Shown one piece after another: positions 51,302 through 60,104 of a stretch of 64,000 bases of DNA. This stretch comes from Dethiosulfovibrio russensis (lineage in GTDB: Bacteria; Synergistota; Synergistia; Synergistales; Dethiosulfovibrionaceae), in the NCBI RefSeq assembly GCF_021568855.1, contig NZ_JAKGUG010000001.1:124001-188000 (forward strand). The letters run 5' to 3'. The notes under the pieces are model-generated. The model saw nothing but the letters and a program-made list of their open reading frames with translations, was not told the DNA's origin and made no database searches. The position numbers were made by a program, and so were the translations under genes. Within the stretch, counting starts at the first letter, position 1. The number at the start of each line of letters is the position of its first letter.

Positions 51302-51967
51302 CTAATATCCAAGGTCTTCGCCTACCAGGATGACGTGGGATTCCCGTCCCATGGTCGGGTTTTCCATTATCAGTAGAGCCCTACATACCGTTTTGGGAAC
51401 GGGGCAACCTATGTGATACCCCAGCTTGGCACAGGGAACGTCCAATCCGAGTCTGATGGCGTTCATCGGAGTGGCTACGTCTCTTACCCTTTGCATGGCC
51501 GATTCAACGTCTTTGCAGACCTTGTTTATCCCCACGACGTAGATTATCTTTCCTCCGGTCCAGCACATGCCGGCCAGCCTGTTGCCGGTGCCATCGATGT
51601 TCACCATCTTCCCGTCTATGGTCACGGCGTTTGTGCTGGTAAGAAATACATCGCTTGACAGCTCGTCCTTTAGTTTCTGTTTTTTCCCCTCGGCGGTCAA
51701 AGAAGGATCCCAGTGATGGTGCACCGTGTGTCCCTTTTTCTCTAAGGCCTCAAAGGCTCCTATCTCCCTTATGGTTACGGTACCAGGCACCCCTACGGAT
51801 GCGCCCTCGGGGATGAGTTTAAGCACCGCTTTCAGCGCTTCTTCCTTAGTGCTTACGTATGCGGCTCCATAGCCGCGTCCCTCCAGAGCTTTGACGATCG
51901 TAGTTCCCAGACGATTTTTCCACTCTGTCCGGATGTCGTCGAAAGCGGATGCCTGTTTTTCGCTCAT
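51302..51967 (-). CDS. LUD-domain (LutC/YkgG-like) protein
   Basis: 221 aa from the ATG at 51967 with RBS GGGAGGT; the frame extends 12 codons further without an RBS. LUD features: VGVPGTVTIREIGAFEALEKKG, DVFLTSTNAVTIDGKMVNIDGTGNRLA and VVGINKVCKD. LUD proteins function with LutA/LutB in lactate oxidation, but neither is encoded nearby, as for the many stand-alone LUD proteins of anaerobes. It ends 17 bases from the asparaginase-like start, so both may be one transcript. Confidence 0.9.
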   Translation of the reverse strand: MSEKQASAFDDIRTEWKNRLGTTIVKALEGRGYGAAYVSTKEEALKAVLKLIPEGASVGVPGTVTIREIGAFEALEKKGHTVHHHWDPSLTAEGKKQKLKDELSSDVFLTSTNAVTIDGKMVNIDGTGNRLAGMCWTGGKIIYVVGINKVCKDVESAMQRVRDVATPMNAIRLGLDVPCAKLGYHIGCPVPKTVCRALLIMENPTMGRESHVILVGEDLGY

Positions 51968-52052
51968 GAATCCATACCTCCCAAATATCTGGTTTAGTCT
52001 CATCTCTGACGATAATGGCAGAGTTTCAAGTAAAAGTCCAGTCTCGTAGGAG

Positions 52053-52076
52053 GTGTCAAGGTCTATAGCTTGACAC
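52053..52076. promoter_or_regulatory. Inverted repeat joining two divergent -35 elements
   Basis: GTGTCAAG-N8-CTTGACAC. It contains TTGACA on each strand, the right-hand one being the -35 of ylxM-ffh and the left-hand one a possible -35 for the LUD gene. Confidence 0.5.
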
Positions 52077-52098
52077 TTTCCGGAGGCCGTTCTATACT
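52070..52098 (+). promoter_or_regulatory. Strong promoter for ylxM-ffh
   Basis: TTGACA and TATACT with 17-base spacing, 27 bases before the GTG start of ylxM. Confidence 0.75.
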
Positions 52099-52124
52099 AT
52101 GACGTCTCGTCGGGAGGGGTTGCC

Positions 52125-52475
52125 GTGGGTGCCGATAAGCTTGACAGAAGATTCTATATAGCAGGTCTTTACGATCTTTACGGCCCGGTTCTCACCGAGA
52201 AGCAGAGGCGGATATACGAGATGCACGATCTTCAGGATCTGTCTCTCTCGGAGATCTCCGACGAGCTGGGGATAAGTCGTCAGGGTATATCGGATCAGCT
52301 ACAGAGGGCTAGAGACCGTCTGGAAGAACTGGAGAATATCTTGGGATTTTTCGAAAGATCGGCGGCTTGGGATAGAGTCTACGCCGATGTGCTGAGTTTG
52401 ATCGATTTGGAAAAGGACCGTCTGCCCTCGGATTTCATCTCTGAGATTCGGGCGATCCTCTCCGAAGTTGATTAG
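52125..52475 (+). CDS. ylxM: YlxM/UPF0122 SRP-associated DNA-binding-like protein
   Basis: 116 aa, GTG start with GGGAGGGG. A sigma-70 region-4-like HTH is present: GPVLTEKQRRIYEMHDLQDLSLSEISDELGISRQGISDQL split over residues about 19-58. It directly precedes ffh, the standard position for ylxM, whose product is thought to modulate SRP function. Confidence 0.93.
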   Translation: MGADKLDRRFYIAGLYDLYGPVLTEKQRRIYEMHDLQDLSLSEISDELGISRQGISDQLQRARDRLEELENILGFFERSAAWDRVYADVLSLIDLEKDRLPSDFISEIRAILSEVD

Positions 52476-52499
52476 AGCGGCGAAGGGAGAGATTTGACC

Positions 52500-53852
52500 G
52501 TGTTCGACGCCCTGAAGGAAAGGCTTGACGGCGTTTTTGGTAAACTCAAGGGAAAAGGTAAGCTGACCGAGGGAGACGTACAGGAAGCCCTTCGGGAAGT
52601 CCGTAGAGCTCTCTTGGAGGCGGACGTCAACTACAAGGTCGTCAAGGGACTGGTCGATAACATCCGTCGAAGGGCTATGGAGAGGTCCGTCCTGGATTCC
52701 ATTACCCCGGGACAGCAGGTAGTGGCGGTTGTCTACGAGGAACTGATGGATCTCATGGGCTCCGAGCCCAAACCTTTGACCATATCGCCTAAACCTCCGA
52801 CCTTGATGATGATGGTAGGACTTCAGGGTGGAGGTAAGACCACCAGCACCGTGAAGTTAGCCAAACGACTGAGTAAGGGACATAAACCACTTGTCGTGGC
52901 ATGTGACCTTCGGCGACCCGCTGCGGTCGATCAGCTCAGGGTCCTAGCCGAGTCCGCCGGAGTAGGATTTTACGGTCCGGAAAAAGGGGAGTCGGACGTC
53001 CTCAACGTGATAGACGGAGCGTTGTGTTATGCCAGAGATAGATTGATGGACGTTATTCTCTTCGATACCGCCGGTCGTTTGACGGTGGACGATGAGATGA
53101 TGGCAGAGCTGGACGCTATGAAGGCCAGGATAGCCCCTCACGAGATTCTTCTGGTCGTGGATGCCATGACCGGGCAGGAGGCCGTATCGGTATCGGAGGC
53201 TTTCCACAGTAGGATGGACCTTAGCGGAGTAGTTCTCAGCAAGGTCGACGGCGACGCAAGAGGAGGAGCGGCTTTGGCCGTTCTTGCTACTACCGGAGTG
53301 CCCATCAAGTTCGCCGGTGTCGGAGAGGGAATAGACGCCCTGGAGGTCTTCGACGCTAAACGTATGGCGGAACGCATAATGGGTATGGGAGACGTCGTAG
53401 GATTGGTGGAGAAGATAGAGCAGGCCACCAGCGAGGAGGACGTCAAGAGACTTTCCTCGTCTCTAAAGAAGAACAAACTGGACTTCGACGATCTTCTGGC
53501 TCAATTCGAGCAGATCGAGAAGATGGGCCCTCTGGATAAGGTTATGGAGATGATCCCGGGAGCCGACAAGATAAAGGAACTGAAGGACGGGGAGATGGAC
53601 CCCCGTAGAATCGCCAGGATGAAGGCCATAATCCAGTCCATGACGCCGGAGGAACGTAGAAGTCCTGCGGTGATCAAGGGAAGCCGAAGGCGAAGAATAG
53701 CCCAGGGATCGGGAACTACCGTTCAGATGGTGAACCAACTCTTGAAGCAACAGAGTCAGATGAACGATCTTTGGAAGAAAATGGGCAAGGGGAAGGGACG
53801 AAAGAAGTTTCAGATGCCGAAGCTCAAGGGGTTCGGCGGTCTCTTCAATTAA
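52500..53852 (+). CDS. ffh: Signal recognition particle protein Ffh
   Basis: 450 aa from the GTG at 52500, matching where Ffh proteins normally begin; a TTG two codons earlier (52494) is too close to the AGGGAGAG RBS. NG domain: G1 GLQGGGKTTSTVKLA, DLRRPAAVDQL, G3 DTAGRL and SKVDGDARGGAAL. The Met-rich M domain starts near residue 325 and ends in a basic tail (KMGKGKGRKKFQMPK). GTPase that targets membrane proteins with SRP RNA, whose gene is not in the window. Confidence 0.96.
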   Translation: MFDALKERLDGVFGKLKGKGKLTEGDVQEALREVRRALLEADVNYKVVKGLVDNIRRRAMERSVLDSITPGQQVVAVVYEELMDLMGSEPKPLTISPKPPTLMMMVGLQGGGKTTSTVKLAKRLSKGHKPLVVACDLRRPAAVDQLRVLAESAGVGFYGPEKGESDVLNVIDGALCYARDRLMDVILFDTAGRLTVDDEMMAELDAMKARIAPHEILLVVDAMTGQEAVSVSEAFHSRMDLSGVVLSKVDGDARGGAALAVLATTGVPIKFAGVGEGIDALEVFDAKRMAERIMGMGDVVGLVEKIEQATSEEDVKRLSSSLKKNKLDFDDLLAQFEQIEKMGPLDKVMEMIPGADKIKELKDGEMDPRRIARMKAIIQSMTPEERRSPAVIKGSRRRRIAQGSGTTVQMVNQLLKQQSQMNDLWKKMGKGKGRKKFQMPKLKGFGGLFN

Positions 53853-53926
53853 ATAAAGTCACTCACGAGGCATGAAACCGGTTACCCGGTTCTATGACGT
53901 ATCTATATCAGGAGGTGTTTCTAGAC

Positions 53927-54202
53927 ATGGCAGTACGTATTCGTCTCGCCCGTCACGGGCGTAAAAAGGCTCCTTTCTATCGTTTGGTGGTAGCGGACTC
54001 CAGAAGTCCCAGAGACGGTCGTTTCATCGAGCAGCTTGGTACCTACAATCCTATGACCGAACCATCGGAGATAACCATCGACGGCGACAAGGCGGTCAAA
54101 TGGCTTCAGCAGGGAGCTATCCCTTCCGATACGGCCAGAGGACTTCTCAAGAAGACTGGAGTTTGGGAGAAGTTCGTCGAGAGCAAAGGCAAGGCGGAGT
54201 AG
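53927..54202 (+). CDS. rpsP: 30S ribosomal protein S16
   Basis: 91 aa from the ATG at 53927 with RBS AGGAGGTG; the frame extends 11 codons upstream with no homology. Family sequence [18 protein letters not shown] and [13 protein letters not shown]. Start of the rpsP-khpA-rimM-trmD-rplS group. Confidence 0.97.
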   Translation: MAVRIRLARHGRKKAPFYRLVVADSRSPRDGRFIEQLGTYNPMTEPSEITIDGDKAVKWLQQGAIPSDTARGLLKKTGVWEKFVESKGKAE

Positions 54203-54204
54203 TC

Positions 54205-54450
54205 GTGCCTGATTACGGTGCCCTGGTCGAGTATGTCGCTCGGGCCTTGGTCACGAAACCCGAGATGGTTCAGGTGTCATCTCAGACGGTGGAGGATGGC
54301 ACCGTGAAGGTTCTGGTGGAAGTCGATTCCGACGATATAGGTCGTATGATCGGTCGTAGGGGGGCAACCATCAACGCTATTCGTCAGGTAGTACGGGCCG
54401 CTGCCGTCAAGTCCAGCGAGCGGGTCGACGTGGACGTTAGGGAGGATTAA
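54205..54450 (+). CDS. khpA: KH-domain RNA-binding protein KhpA
   Basis: 81 aa from GTG at 54205, two bases after the rpsP stop. KH core with the GxxG loop in DIGRMIGRRGATINAIR. KhpA (YlqC) forms an RNA chaperone pair with KhpB/Jag and is regularly encoded between rpsP and rimM. Confidence 0.95.
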   Translation: MPDYGALVEYVARALVTKPEMVQVSSQTVEDGTVKVLVEVDSDDIGRMIGRRGATINAIRQVVRAAAVKSSERVDVDVRED

Positions 54451-54452
54451 CG

Positions 54453-54986
54453 GTGAAGGGCGACGACCTCGTTGAAGTAGGAAAAATAATAGCTCCTCAC
54501 GGGGTCAAGGGTGAGTTTAAGGTTTTCCCTCTTACCGATTTTCCCGATCGTTTCGAATCCATGGATGAGTTGGATCTGTACGACGGCAACGGGCGGTTCA
54601 TCAAGACCGTCCCTATATCCTCGGTTAGATTCAGACCGGATAAGGGCGAGGTTATGATTACCTCCCCGAAAATACGGGACAGAGACGAGGCGGAAGCTCT
54701 GAGAGGCATGTTGGTAAAGGTCTCCAAGGACCAACGCAGGGATCTGCCTGAAGGCGAGTACTGGATAGACGATCTCATCGGTCTATCCGTAATCGACGAA
54801 GGATCGGGCGAGACTATAGGTACTCTGTGCGATGTCATGGTTACCGGGGGATCGGACGTCTATACGGTTAAACGCCCGGATGGACGAGACATGATGATCC
54901 CCGCTGTAGGAGTGTACGTCTCTTCCGTGGATATCGCTTCTGGGGTCCTCAAGGTAAAGAACATTGAGGGTCTTAGAGATCTATGA
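54453..54986 (+). CDS. rimM: Ribosome maturation factor RimM
   Basis: 177 aa, GTG start with GGGAGG. N-terminal VGKIIAPHGVKGEFKVFPLTD, the conserved middle SPKIRDRDEAEALRGMLV and a C-terminal PRC barrel (YWIDDLIGLSV). Assists 30S assembly with S19. Stop overlaps the trmD ATG. Confidence 0.96.
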   Translation: MKGDDLVEVGKIIAPHGVKGEFKVFPLTDFPDRFESMDELDLYDGNGRFIKTVPISSVRFRPDKGEVMITSPKIRDRDEAEALRGMLVKVSKDQRRDLPEGEYWIDDLIGLSVIDEGSGETIGTLCDVMVTGGSDVYTVKRPDGRDMMIPAVGVYVSSVDIASGVLKVKNIEGLRDL

Positions 54987-56137
54987 AAGTAACGGTGATA
55001 ACCGCTTTCCCCGAGTTCTTCCGTGCCTTTTTCGAGACCAGCATCGTCGGTCGTGCCGTCGAGAGAGGTCTCCTCGAAGTTGATGTGGTGGATCTCCGCG
55101 ATTACGGAGAGGGATCCTACAGCAAGATAGACGATTATTCCTTCGGAGGTAAGGGAGGAATGGTCCTGATGGCCGAGCCCTTAACTCTGGCTTTGGAGGG
55201 GTTGCAAGGTGATCCCTACGTGGTCTATCCCAGTCCCCAGGGGGTTTCTCTTACCCAGGAAACAGTGGAGACCCTGTTCTCCAAAGGGGACGTCGTCATA
55301 GTCTGCGGCCATTACGAGGGGATAGACGAGAGGTTCGTGTCGTCCCGGGTCGATCTTGAGCTATCGGTAGGTGATTATGTCCTCACAGGAGGGGAATTGC
55401 CTGCCATGGTGATAATCGACGCGGTCTCTCGCTTGGTTCCCGGAGTGGTTGGAAAGGGACGATCCGTAGAGGAGGATTCCTTTTTCAAAGGTATGCTAGA
55501 TACCCCTCATTTCACTAGACCGTCGAGCTGGAGAGGGCAGGACGTCCCAGACGTCCTGCTGTCCGGTAACGATGGGGCTATAGAGGACTGGCGTCGTAGA
55601 GAGGCAGTTCGTAGAACCCTCGAGAGACGTCCGGATCTTTTGAGCCGTTCCGGTCTTTTGGGGTATATGGATAAAAATGCGTTCCTCATGCTTCCTTTAT
55701 CGGAAGTATCGTCTCCTTGGGAAATTCGTTCGATAGCTAGAGCCTGCAGCTTTTACGGTGTCTCCAGATTGCTGCTCCCAGTAGAGGACAGGGATACACG
55801 GGACTCGGTGCGATCTTTGGTCCTGAGCGAGGATCTCGGGGCCCTGGTAAAGCTTTTCCCCTCGGTGGCGAAGGCTTTGCGATGGGTCTCCGATAAGGAG
55901 AAGGCAATTCCCTATGTAGTAGGGGTCAATAGCTCTAACTCGATGGGTCTTTCCTGGCTTGAAATCAAAAGGGAGATCCTCGAGGTCTCCAGGCCGGTGA
56001 TATTCATGGCCGGAGGAGACGATAAGGATTGCGATGTAACTATGCGTCCTGTCGCGGGAGATGATCGGTCTCGATCCGCTCTTCCGGTACAGAACGCCAT
56101 TTCGGTTGTATTAGATCGCTTCTTCGGATGGCGATAA
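54983..56137 (+). CDS. trmD: TrmD fused to a second SPOUT RNA methyltransferase domain
   Basis: 384 aa against about 240 for normal TrmD. Residues 1 to about 225 are TrmD, tRNA (guanine37-N1)-methyltransferase, with GGKGGMVLM, the trefoil-knot motifs [13 protein letters not shown] and [12 protein letters not shown], and [13 protein letters not shown]. Residues about 230-384 ([37 protein letters not shown]) resemble the TM1570-type SPOUT RNA methyltransferase, which in some bacteria is a separate gene at this same locus. The fusion is read directly from one uninterrupted frame. Confidence 0.92.
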   Translation: MKVTVITAFPEFFRAFFETSIVGRAVERGLLEVDVVDLRDYGEGSYSKIDDYSFGGKGGMVLMAEPLTLALEGLQGDPYVVYPSPQGVSLTQETVETLFSKGDVVIVCGHYEGIDERFVSSRVDLELSVGDYVLTGGELPAMVIIDAVSRLVPGVVGKGRSVEEDSFFKGMLDTPHFTRPSSWRGQDVPDVLLSGNDGAIEDWRRREAVRRTLERRPDLLSRSGLLGYMDKNAFLMLPLSEVSSPWEIRSIARACSFYGVSRLLLPVEDRDTRDSVRSLVLSEDLGALVKLFPSVAKALRWVSDKEKAIPYVVGVNSSNSMGLSWLEIKREILEVSRPVIFMAGGDDKDCDVTMRPVAGDDRSRSALPVQNAISVVLDRFFGWR

Positions 56138-56171
56138 ATCTTATATGTACACGACAGGGAGGGTTATGCAT

Positions 56172-56519
56172 ATGGATCCCAGAATTAATCTAATAGAGCA
56201 AAAGTTCATTAGGCAGGATGTCCCCCAGTTTCGCTCCGGCGACACCGTCAAGGTTCACGTTCGGGTCAGAGAGGGAAGCAGAGAGCGTATCCAGATGTTC
56301 GAGGGAGTGGTGATTGCCAGAAAACACGGTGGTCTCAGTGAGACTTTCACGGTCCGTAAGGTCTCCAGTGGAGTGGGCGTCGAGAGAATTTTCCCTCTTC
56401 ATTGTCCCAGCGTGGAGAAAATAGAGGTCAAACGTCTCGGCAGGGTACGTAGGGCCAAGCTTTACTACTTGAGACAGAGAAGCGGTAAGTCCGCGAGAAT
56501 CAGAGAGCGCAGGATCTAA
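56172..56519 (+). CDS. rplS: 50S ribosomal protein L19
   Basis: 115 aa from the ATG at 56172, 8 bases after AGGGAGGG; the ATG at 56166 is only 2 bases from it. Family sequence [24 protein letters not shown] is present over residues about 26-49, then [14 protein letters not shown] and KLYYLR. Last gene of the cluster. Confidence 0.97.
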   Translation: MDPRINLIEQKFIRQDVPQFRSGDTVKVHVRVREGSRERIQMFEGVVIARKHGGLSETFTVRKVSSGVGVERIFPLHCPSVEKIEVKRLGRVRRAKLYYLRQRSGKSARIRERRI

Positions 56520-56539
56520 ACTTCTTTTGCGATAGGGGC

Positions 56540-56568
56540 TTGACTGACCGCTTGGGCCTCTGTATAAT
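56540..56568 (+). promoter_or_regulatory. Promoter for tRNA-Leu
   Basis: TTGACT and TATAAT with 17-base spacing, 15 bases before the tRNA 5' end. Confidence 0.8.
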
Positions 56569-56583
56569 ACGCACTGTCCTAAC

Positions 56584-56669
56584 GCGGGGGTGGCGGAACT
56601 GGTAGACGCGCAAGACTAAGGATCTTGTGGGCATAGCCTGTGGGAGTTCGAGTCTCCCCCTCCGCACCA
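56584..56669 (+). tRNA. tRNA-Leu, anticodon AAG
   Basis: 86-nt class II tRNA with encoded CCA. Acceptor GCGGGGG pairs with CCTCCGC (one G-U). Anticodon stem CAAGA/TCTTG closes the loop CTAAGGA, so positions 34-36 are AAG. The long variable arm GGGC-ATA-GCCT and T arm GGGAG-TTCGAGT-CTCCC complete a leucine tRNA closely like E. coli tRNA-Leu. A34 would need deamination to inosine to read CUC and CUA as well as CUU. Confidence 0.93.
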
Positions 56670-56679
56670 CTAAAAAAGC

Positions 56680-56711
56680 AAGGCCGGAAGCTTAAGCTTC
56701 CGGCCTTTTCT
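56680..56711. terminator. Terminator between tRNA-Leu and cyclophilin gene
   Basis: A perfect 28-base palindrome AAGGCCGGAAGCTT/AAGCTTCCGGCCTT followed by TTCTTG. Convergent position means it probably serves both transcripts. Confidence 0.85.
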
Positions 56712-56732
56712 TGTATGTGTTCTCTCGGATTT

Positions 56733-57227
56733 TTACTCAAGAATATAGGCTTTCGAGATCACCACTGGCTCGATTGGAACGTCCTGGTGCGGTCCGAATC
56801 CACCGGTCTTTACCGCTTTGATGGCGTCCACGATCTCCTTGCCCTCCGTTACCTTCCCAAAAACCGCATAGCCCCAACCACGAGCGGTAGGAGCGCTGTG
56901 ATTGAGAAAGTCGTTGTCCTTTACGTTTATGAAGAACTGGGCCGTAGCCGAGTGAGGATCCTGGGTCCTGGCCATCGCGATGGTGTAAGCTTCGTTTTTC
57001 AGCCCGTTATCGGCTTCGTTCTCGACGGGGTCTCCTGTTTCCTTCTGGCTCATCGTCTCGTCGAAGCCGCCTCCCTGGATCATGAAGCCGTCTATAACCC
57101 GATGGAAGATCGTACCGTCGTAGAATCCCTTCTTAACGTACCTTAGAAAGTTTTCGGTGGTCTTAGGTGCCAGTTCCTCGTTCAATTCCAGGACGATATC
57201 TCCCCTGTTGGTCTCCAGTTTTACCAT
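56733..57227 (-). CDS. Cyclophilin-type peptidyl-prolyl cis-trans isomerase
   Basis: 164 aa cytosolic cyclophilin (no signal peptide). Catalytic Arg region [34 protein letters not shown] and [16 protein letters not shown]. Accelerates proline isomerisation in folding. RBS GGAGGAG. Confidence 0.95.
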   Translation of the reverse strand: MVKLETNRGDIVLELNEELAPKTTENFLRYVKKGFYDGTIFHRVIDGFMIQGGGFDETMSQKETGDPVENEADNGLKNEAYTIAMARTQDPHSATAQFFINVKDNDFLNHSAPTARGWGYAVFGKVTEGKEIVDAIKAVKTGGFGPHQDVPIEPVVISKAYILE

Positions 57228-57320
57228 AAACTATCTCCTCCGTCGTCTTGATTGGCCTTGTTTATCCGGTCCGGAAGTATTATGCCCTATGCCTATCCTA
57301 CAGTCCAGAAACAGGTTCGA

Positions 57321-58124
57321 TTATTTTTCGTCTTCCTCTCTGTCCAGAGAGCACCAATCCAGGTACATTCTCAGCGAGATCGATGGATGTCCGTATCTGT
57401 TTCTGCGGAGGGACGATCCCCGGTTGTACTGTATGGCCTTGGATGGGCACCAATGAAAACAGGATAGACATCCGGTGCAGTTTCCAAGCCAGGAGGGACG
57501 ACCGTCGACAATCTTCACGTTGTTTACGGGGCATACAGAAGCGCAGATTCCACATCCTGTGCATTCGTCCGTTGAGAAGAACTTCGAGTCCCCTTTGGGG
57601 GCCGCTCTGAGGGCTCCGGAATTGATGAAGTCGGACAGAATACCTAACAGTTTATTCGGAGATCGGGAATCCTTTCTCGTCAATACGGCCTCGATGACTT
57701 TGTCCATGGAAACGTCACCTTTTTGGGCCAGACGCCTCAGCTTTTCTCCCGACGGCGGGTTGGAGAGAGGCGGGTAGTTCCCCGGCATCTTTACGGAAAA
57801 GGAGGCGTCCAGCCTTATCCCTCTCTTCTCCAATATCCTGCGGCACTGTGCCGCGGCTCCCAGCGGCGTTCCGGCGCTGTCCAATACGAGGTATACCCAG
57901 CTGGACGGTTTTACCGATAGGCGGGATAGAAAGCGGTGTACCACGGCAGGTGCCCCGAAGGCGTGTACCGGATAGAATATGCCTACTGTGTCTCCGTCGG
58001 CGTGGACGTCTTTACCCATCAGTCCCACCATATTGTGTATCTCGTGTTCACCTATCCTCTCCGAAAGCCTTTTCGCCAGGTGAAGCGTGTTTCCCGTCCC
58101 CGAGTAGACGTACATGAGGTTCAT
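57321..58124 (-). CDS. EFR1-type flavodoxin-ferredoxin
   Basis: 267 aa. N-terminal flavodoxin part with FMN phosphate loop YSGTGNTLHLAK; C-terminal two 4Fe-4S sites CTGCGICASVCPVNNV and CTGCLSCFHWCPSKAIQ. EFR1 family proteins are single-chain electron carriers of anaerobes; partner not indicated. RBS AGGAGGAG. The 93 bases to the cyclophilin gene show no clear terminator. Confidence 0.9.
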   Translation of the reverse strand: MNLMYVYSGTGNTLHLAKRLSERIGEHEIHNMVGLMGKDVHADGDTVGIFYPVHAFGAPAVVHRFLSRLSVKPSSWVYLVLDSAGTPLGAAAQCRRILEKRGIRLDASFSVKMPGNYPPLSNPPSGEKLRRLAQKGDVSMDKVIEAVLTRKDSRSPNKLLGILSDFINSGALRAAPKGDSKFFSTDECTGCGICASVCPVNNVKIVDGRPSWLGNCTGCLSCFHWCPSKAIQYNRGSSLRRNRYGHPSISLRMYLDWCSLDREEDEK

Positions 58125-58263
58125 CTAACTCCTCCTCTCAAATATCTACGGTGATTTAGCCTTAGGATCTATCGATATATTAGTACATGATCTGTGGATT
58201 TTATAGCTGAAATACAGTTCTGCTTATGGGGTATAATGATCGGAATTCGGATACGAAACGGAG

Positions 58264-59172
58264 ATGGATTTGATGGATAGTGCCGGGGTGTTTTTCGCCT
58301 TGGGAGCGTCCCTGTGTTGGGGGACCGTTCCGGTTATATATAAGCTTGGAATGGGCAAGGTCCTGATGGAAAAGATGAACGCCATAAGGTCTTTCGGGTT
58401 TCTAGCCAGTTCTCTGATAATATATCGGCTCGCCGGAGAAAGTTCCATGGGAGGCGCTGGCTGGGTCGTCTTGGTGGGGCTGGGGCTGGCGGTGCTTCTG
58501 GCCAACGTAGCAGGGGATCTGCTCTTTTTCATAGGTATCGACGCGGTAGGGGTTGGAAAGGCCACCGCCGTGACCTGTAGCTACCCTCTCTTCGTGACGG
58601 TCATATCGGTGCTTCTACTGGGGGAGTCGGTTACCTTGACGGCCATTTCCGCCACAGTCGCCGTCATAGTCGGACTCGTCCTTCTTCGAAGCCGTTCCGT
58701 AGGACAGGAGGGGGGATCGGGGGCCATCTTCAAGGGGGTTTTAGCCTCTTTAGGAGCCGCATTCCTCTGGGGTGGAAGCCTGGTCGTGACCAGGTGGGCG
58801 GTTCTGGAAAGCGATCTTGGGCCGGCGGCCCTAAATCTGTGGAGGGCGATCTTCTTCCTCCCCATTGCCTGGGGATGGTGGGGGTGTCGATATCTCTCCA
58901 TGGAGAAGGCCGATCGCCCCGATCTCTTCAGGACAGATTCCAAAAGTTGGGTAGCTTTGGTGATAGCCGGAGCTTTGGCCCTCTCGGTAGGTGGTTTTTT
59001 CATCACCAGGGCGATGATGCTTGCTCCTGCCTCTTTGGTAAGTCCCATAGCGGCCACCAGCCCTCTGATAGCCACCATATGGGGCAGGTTGCTCTTCTCC
59101 GAGAGGCTGTCTCCCTCTCAGATCCTCGGTGTGTTTTTGATCATAGCGGGCTCCGTGGCCATAAGCCTCTAG
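58264..59172 (+). CDS. EamA/DMT-family transporter
   Basis: 302 aa with ten hydrophobic segments arranged as two EamA repeats (about 5-135 and 155-300). A Trp-rich start segment (GASLCWGTVPVIYKLG) and repeat AFLWGGSLVVTRWAV are typical. Cargo (amino acid or metabolite export) unknown. A TATAAT at 58232 may be its -10. Its stop and the stop of the convergent ABC gene share the palindrome CTAG. Confidence 0.9.
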   Translation: MDLMDSAGVFFALGASLCWGTVPVIYKLGMGKVLMEKMNAIRSFGFLASSLIIYRLAGESSMGGAGWVVLVGLGLAVLLANVAGDLLFFIGIDAVGVGKATAVTCSYPLFVTVISVLLLGESVTLTAISATVAVIVGLVLLRSRSVGQEGGSGAIFKGVLASLGAAFLWGGSLVVTRWAVLESDLGPAALNLWRAIFFLPIAWGWWGCRYLSMEKADRPDLFRTDSKSWVALVIAGALALSVGGFFITRAMMLAPASLVSPIAATSPLIATIWGRLLFSERLSPSQILGVFLIIAGSVAISL

Positions 59173-60104
59173 TTTCCCGTCCTCCAGCAGGCAACCATCC
59201 TGCCATTCCCCATGTCCTTCATAGGAGGGGTCTTCTCGCAGACGTACATGGCTTCAGGGCAGCCTTTTCTAAACGGACAGCCGCTGGGGGATGGGGTCCT
59301 GTCCTTCGACGTCCGCAGCACCATCTTCTCGTTCAAACTCGGCATGGCTCCGTAAAGCGCCTTGGTGTAGGGATGGATCTGCTCGGATACGATATCGTCG
59401 GAATTCCCCGTCTCGCATAGCGATCCTCCGAAAAAAATCGCTGTCTTCTGGGCTATGGATCGTGCCAGGAGGAGGTCGTGGGTGACGAAGATCAGAGACA
59501 TACCGCGGTCCACCCTTTCTCGGAGTAACCTTATGACTTTGTCTCTCGTGGATATGTCCTGCATGCTGGTAGGTTCGTCGGCCAGAAGCAGTTCCGGGTT
59601 GTTGATTAGGGCTCTAGCTACCGCTATTCTCTGTCTCTGTCCTCCTGACAGCCCTTTTTTAACCTTTCGGTTCCCCAGGTTTTTCGAGTTCAGTCCCAGC
59701 CGCTCCATCAGTTCGACGGCGTATTTTTTACCGGCTTCTTTGTCGTTTTTAGGGTGAAGAAGATCCCAGGGCTCTCTGACTGTATCCAGGGCGGAGAGGC
59801 CCGGCGGAAGTCCTCCATATACGTCTTGAGGAATGAACCCGCACCTTCTCCTGACGGCGATTGTCCCCTTTTTGTCCAGTTCGGAGATGTCTTCTCCGAA
59901 TAGAGAGATCGCTCCGGAGGACGGAGGCTGGAGTCCCAGGATGGCCCTCACCAAGGTGGTCTTTCCGCACCCCGACTCTCCGACTACGGCCAGAGACTCT
60001 CCCCGTCCCAATTTTATGGAGAGTGGTCTGAGAGCTCTCACCGATTTATCCCTGCCTCGGTAGACGACCTCAAGTTCGTCGGTCTCCAATATAACGTCTT
60101 TCAT
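59169..60104 (-). CDS. Dipeptide/oligopeptide ABC transporter ATPase, DppF/OppF type
   Basis: 311 aa. Walker A GESGCGKTTLVRA, signature LSGGQRQRIAVA, Walker B LLLADEPTSM, and the C-terminal Cys-containing oligopeptide motif (CPFRKGCPEAMYVCE) that may hold an Fe-S cluster. ATG overlaps the DppD-like stop. Powers peptide uptake with the DppD-like ATPase. Confidence 0.93.
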   Translation of the reverse strand: MKDVILETDELEVVYRGRDKSVRALRPLSIKLGRGESLAVVGESGCGKTTLVRAILGLQPPSSGAISLFGEDISELDKKGTIAVRRRCGFIPQDVYGGLPPGLSALDTVREPWDLLHPKNDKEAGKKYAVELMERLGLNSKNLGNRKVKKGLSGGQRQRIAVARALINNPELLLADEPTSMQDISTRDKVIRLLRERVDRGMSLIFVTHDLLLARSIAQKTAIFFGGSLCETGNSDDIVSEQIHPYTKALYGAMPSLNEKMVLRTSKDRTPSPSGCPFRKGCPEAMYVCEKTPPMKDMGNGRMVACWRTGN

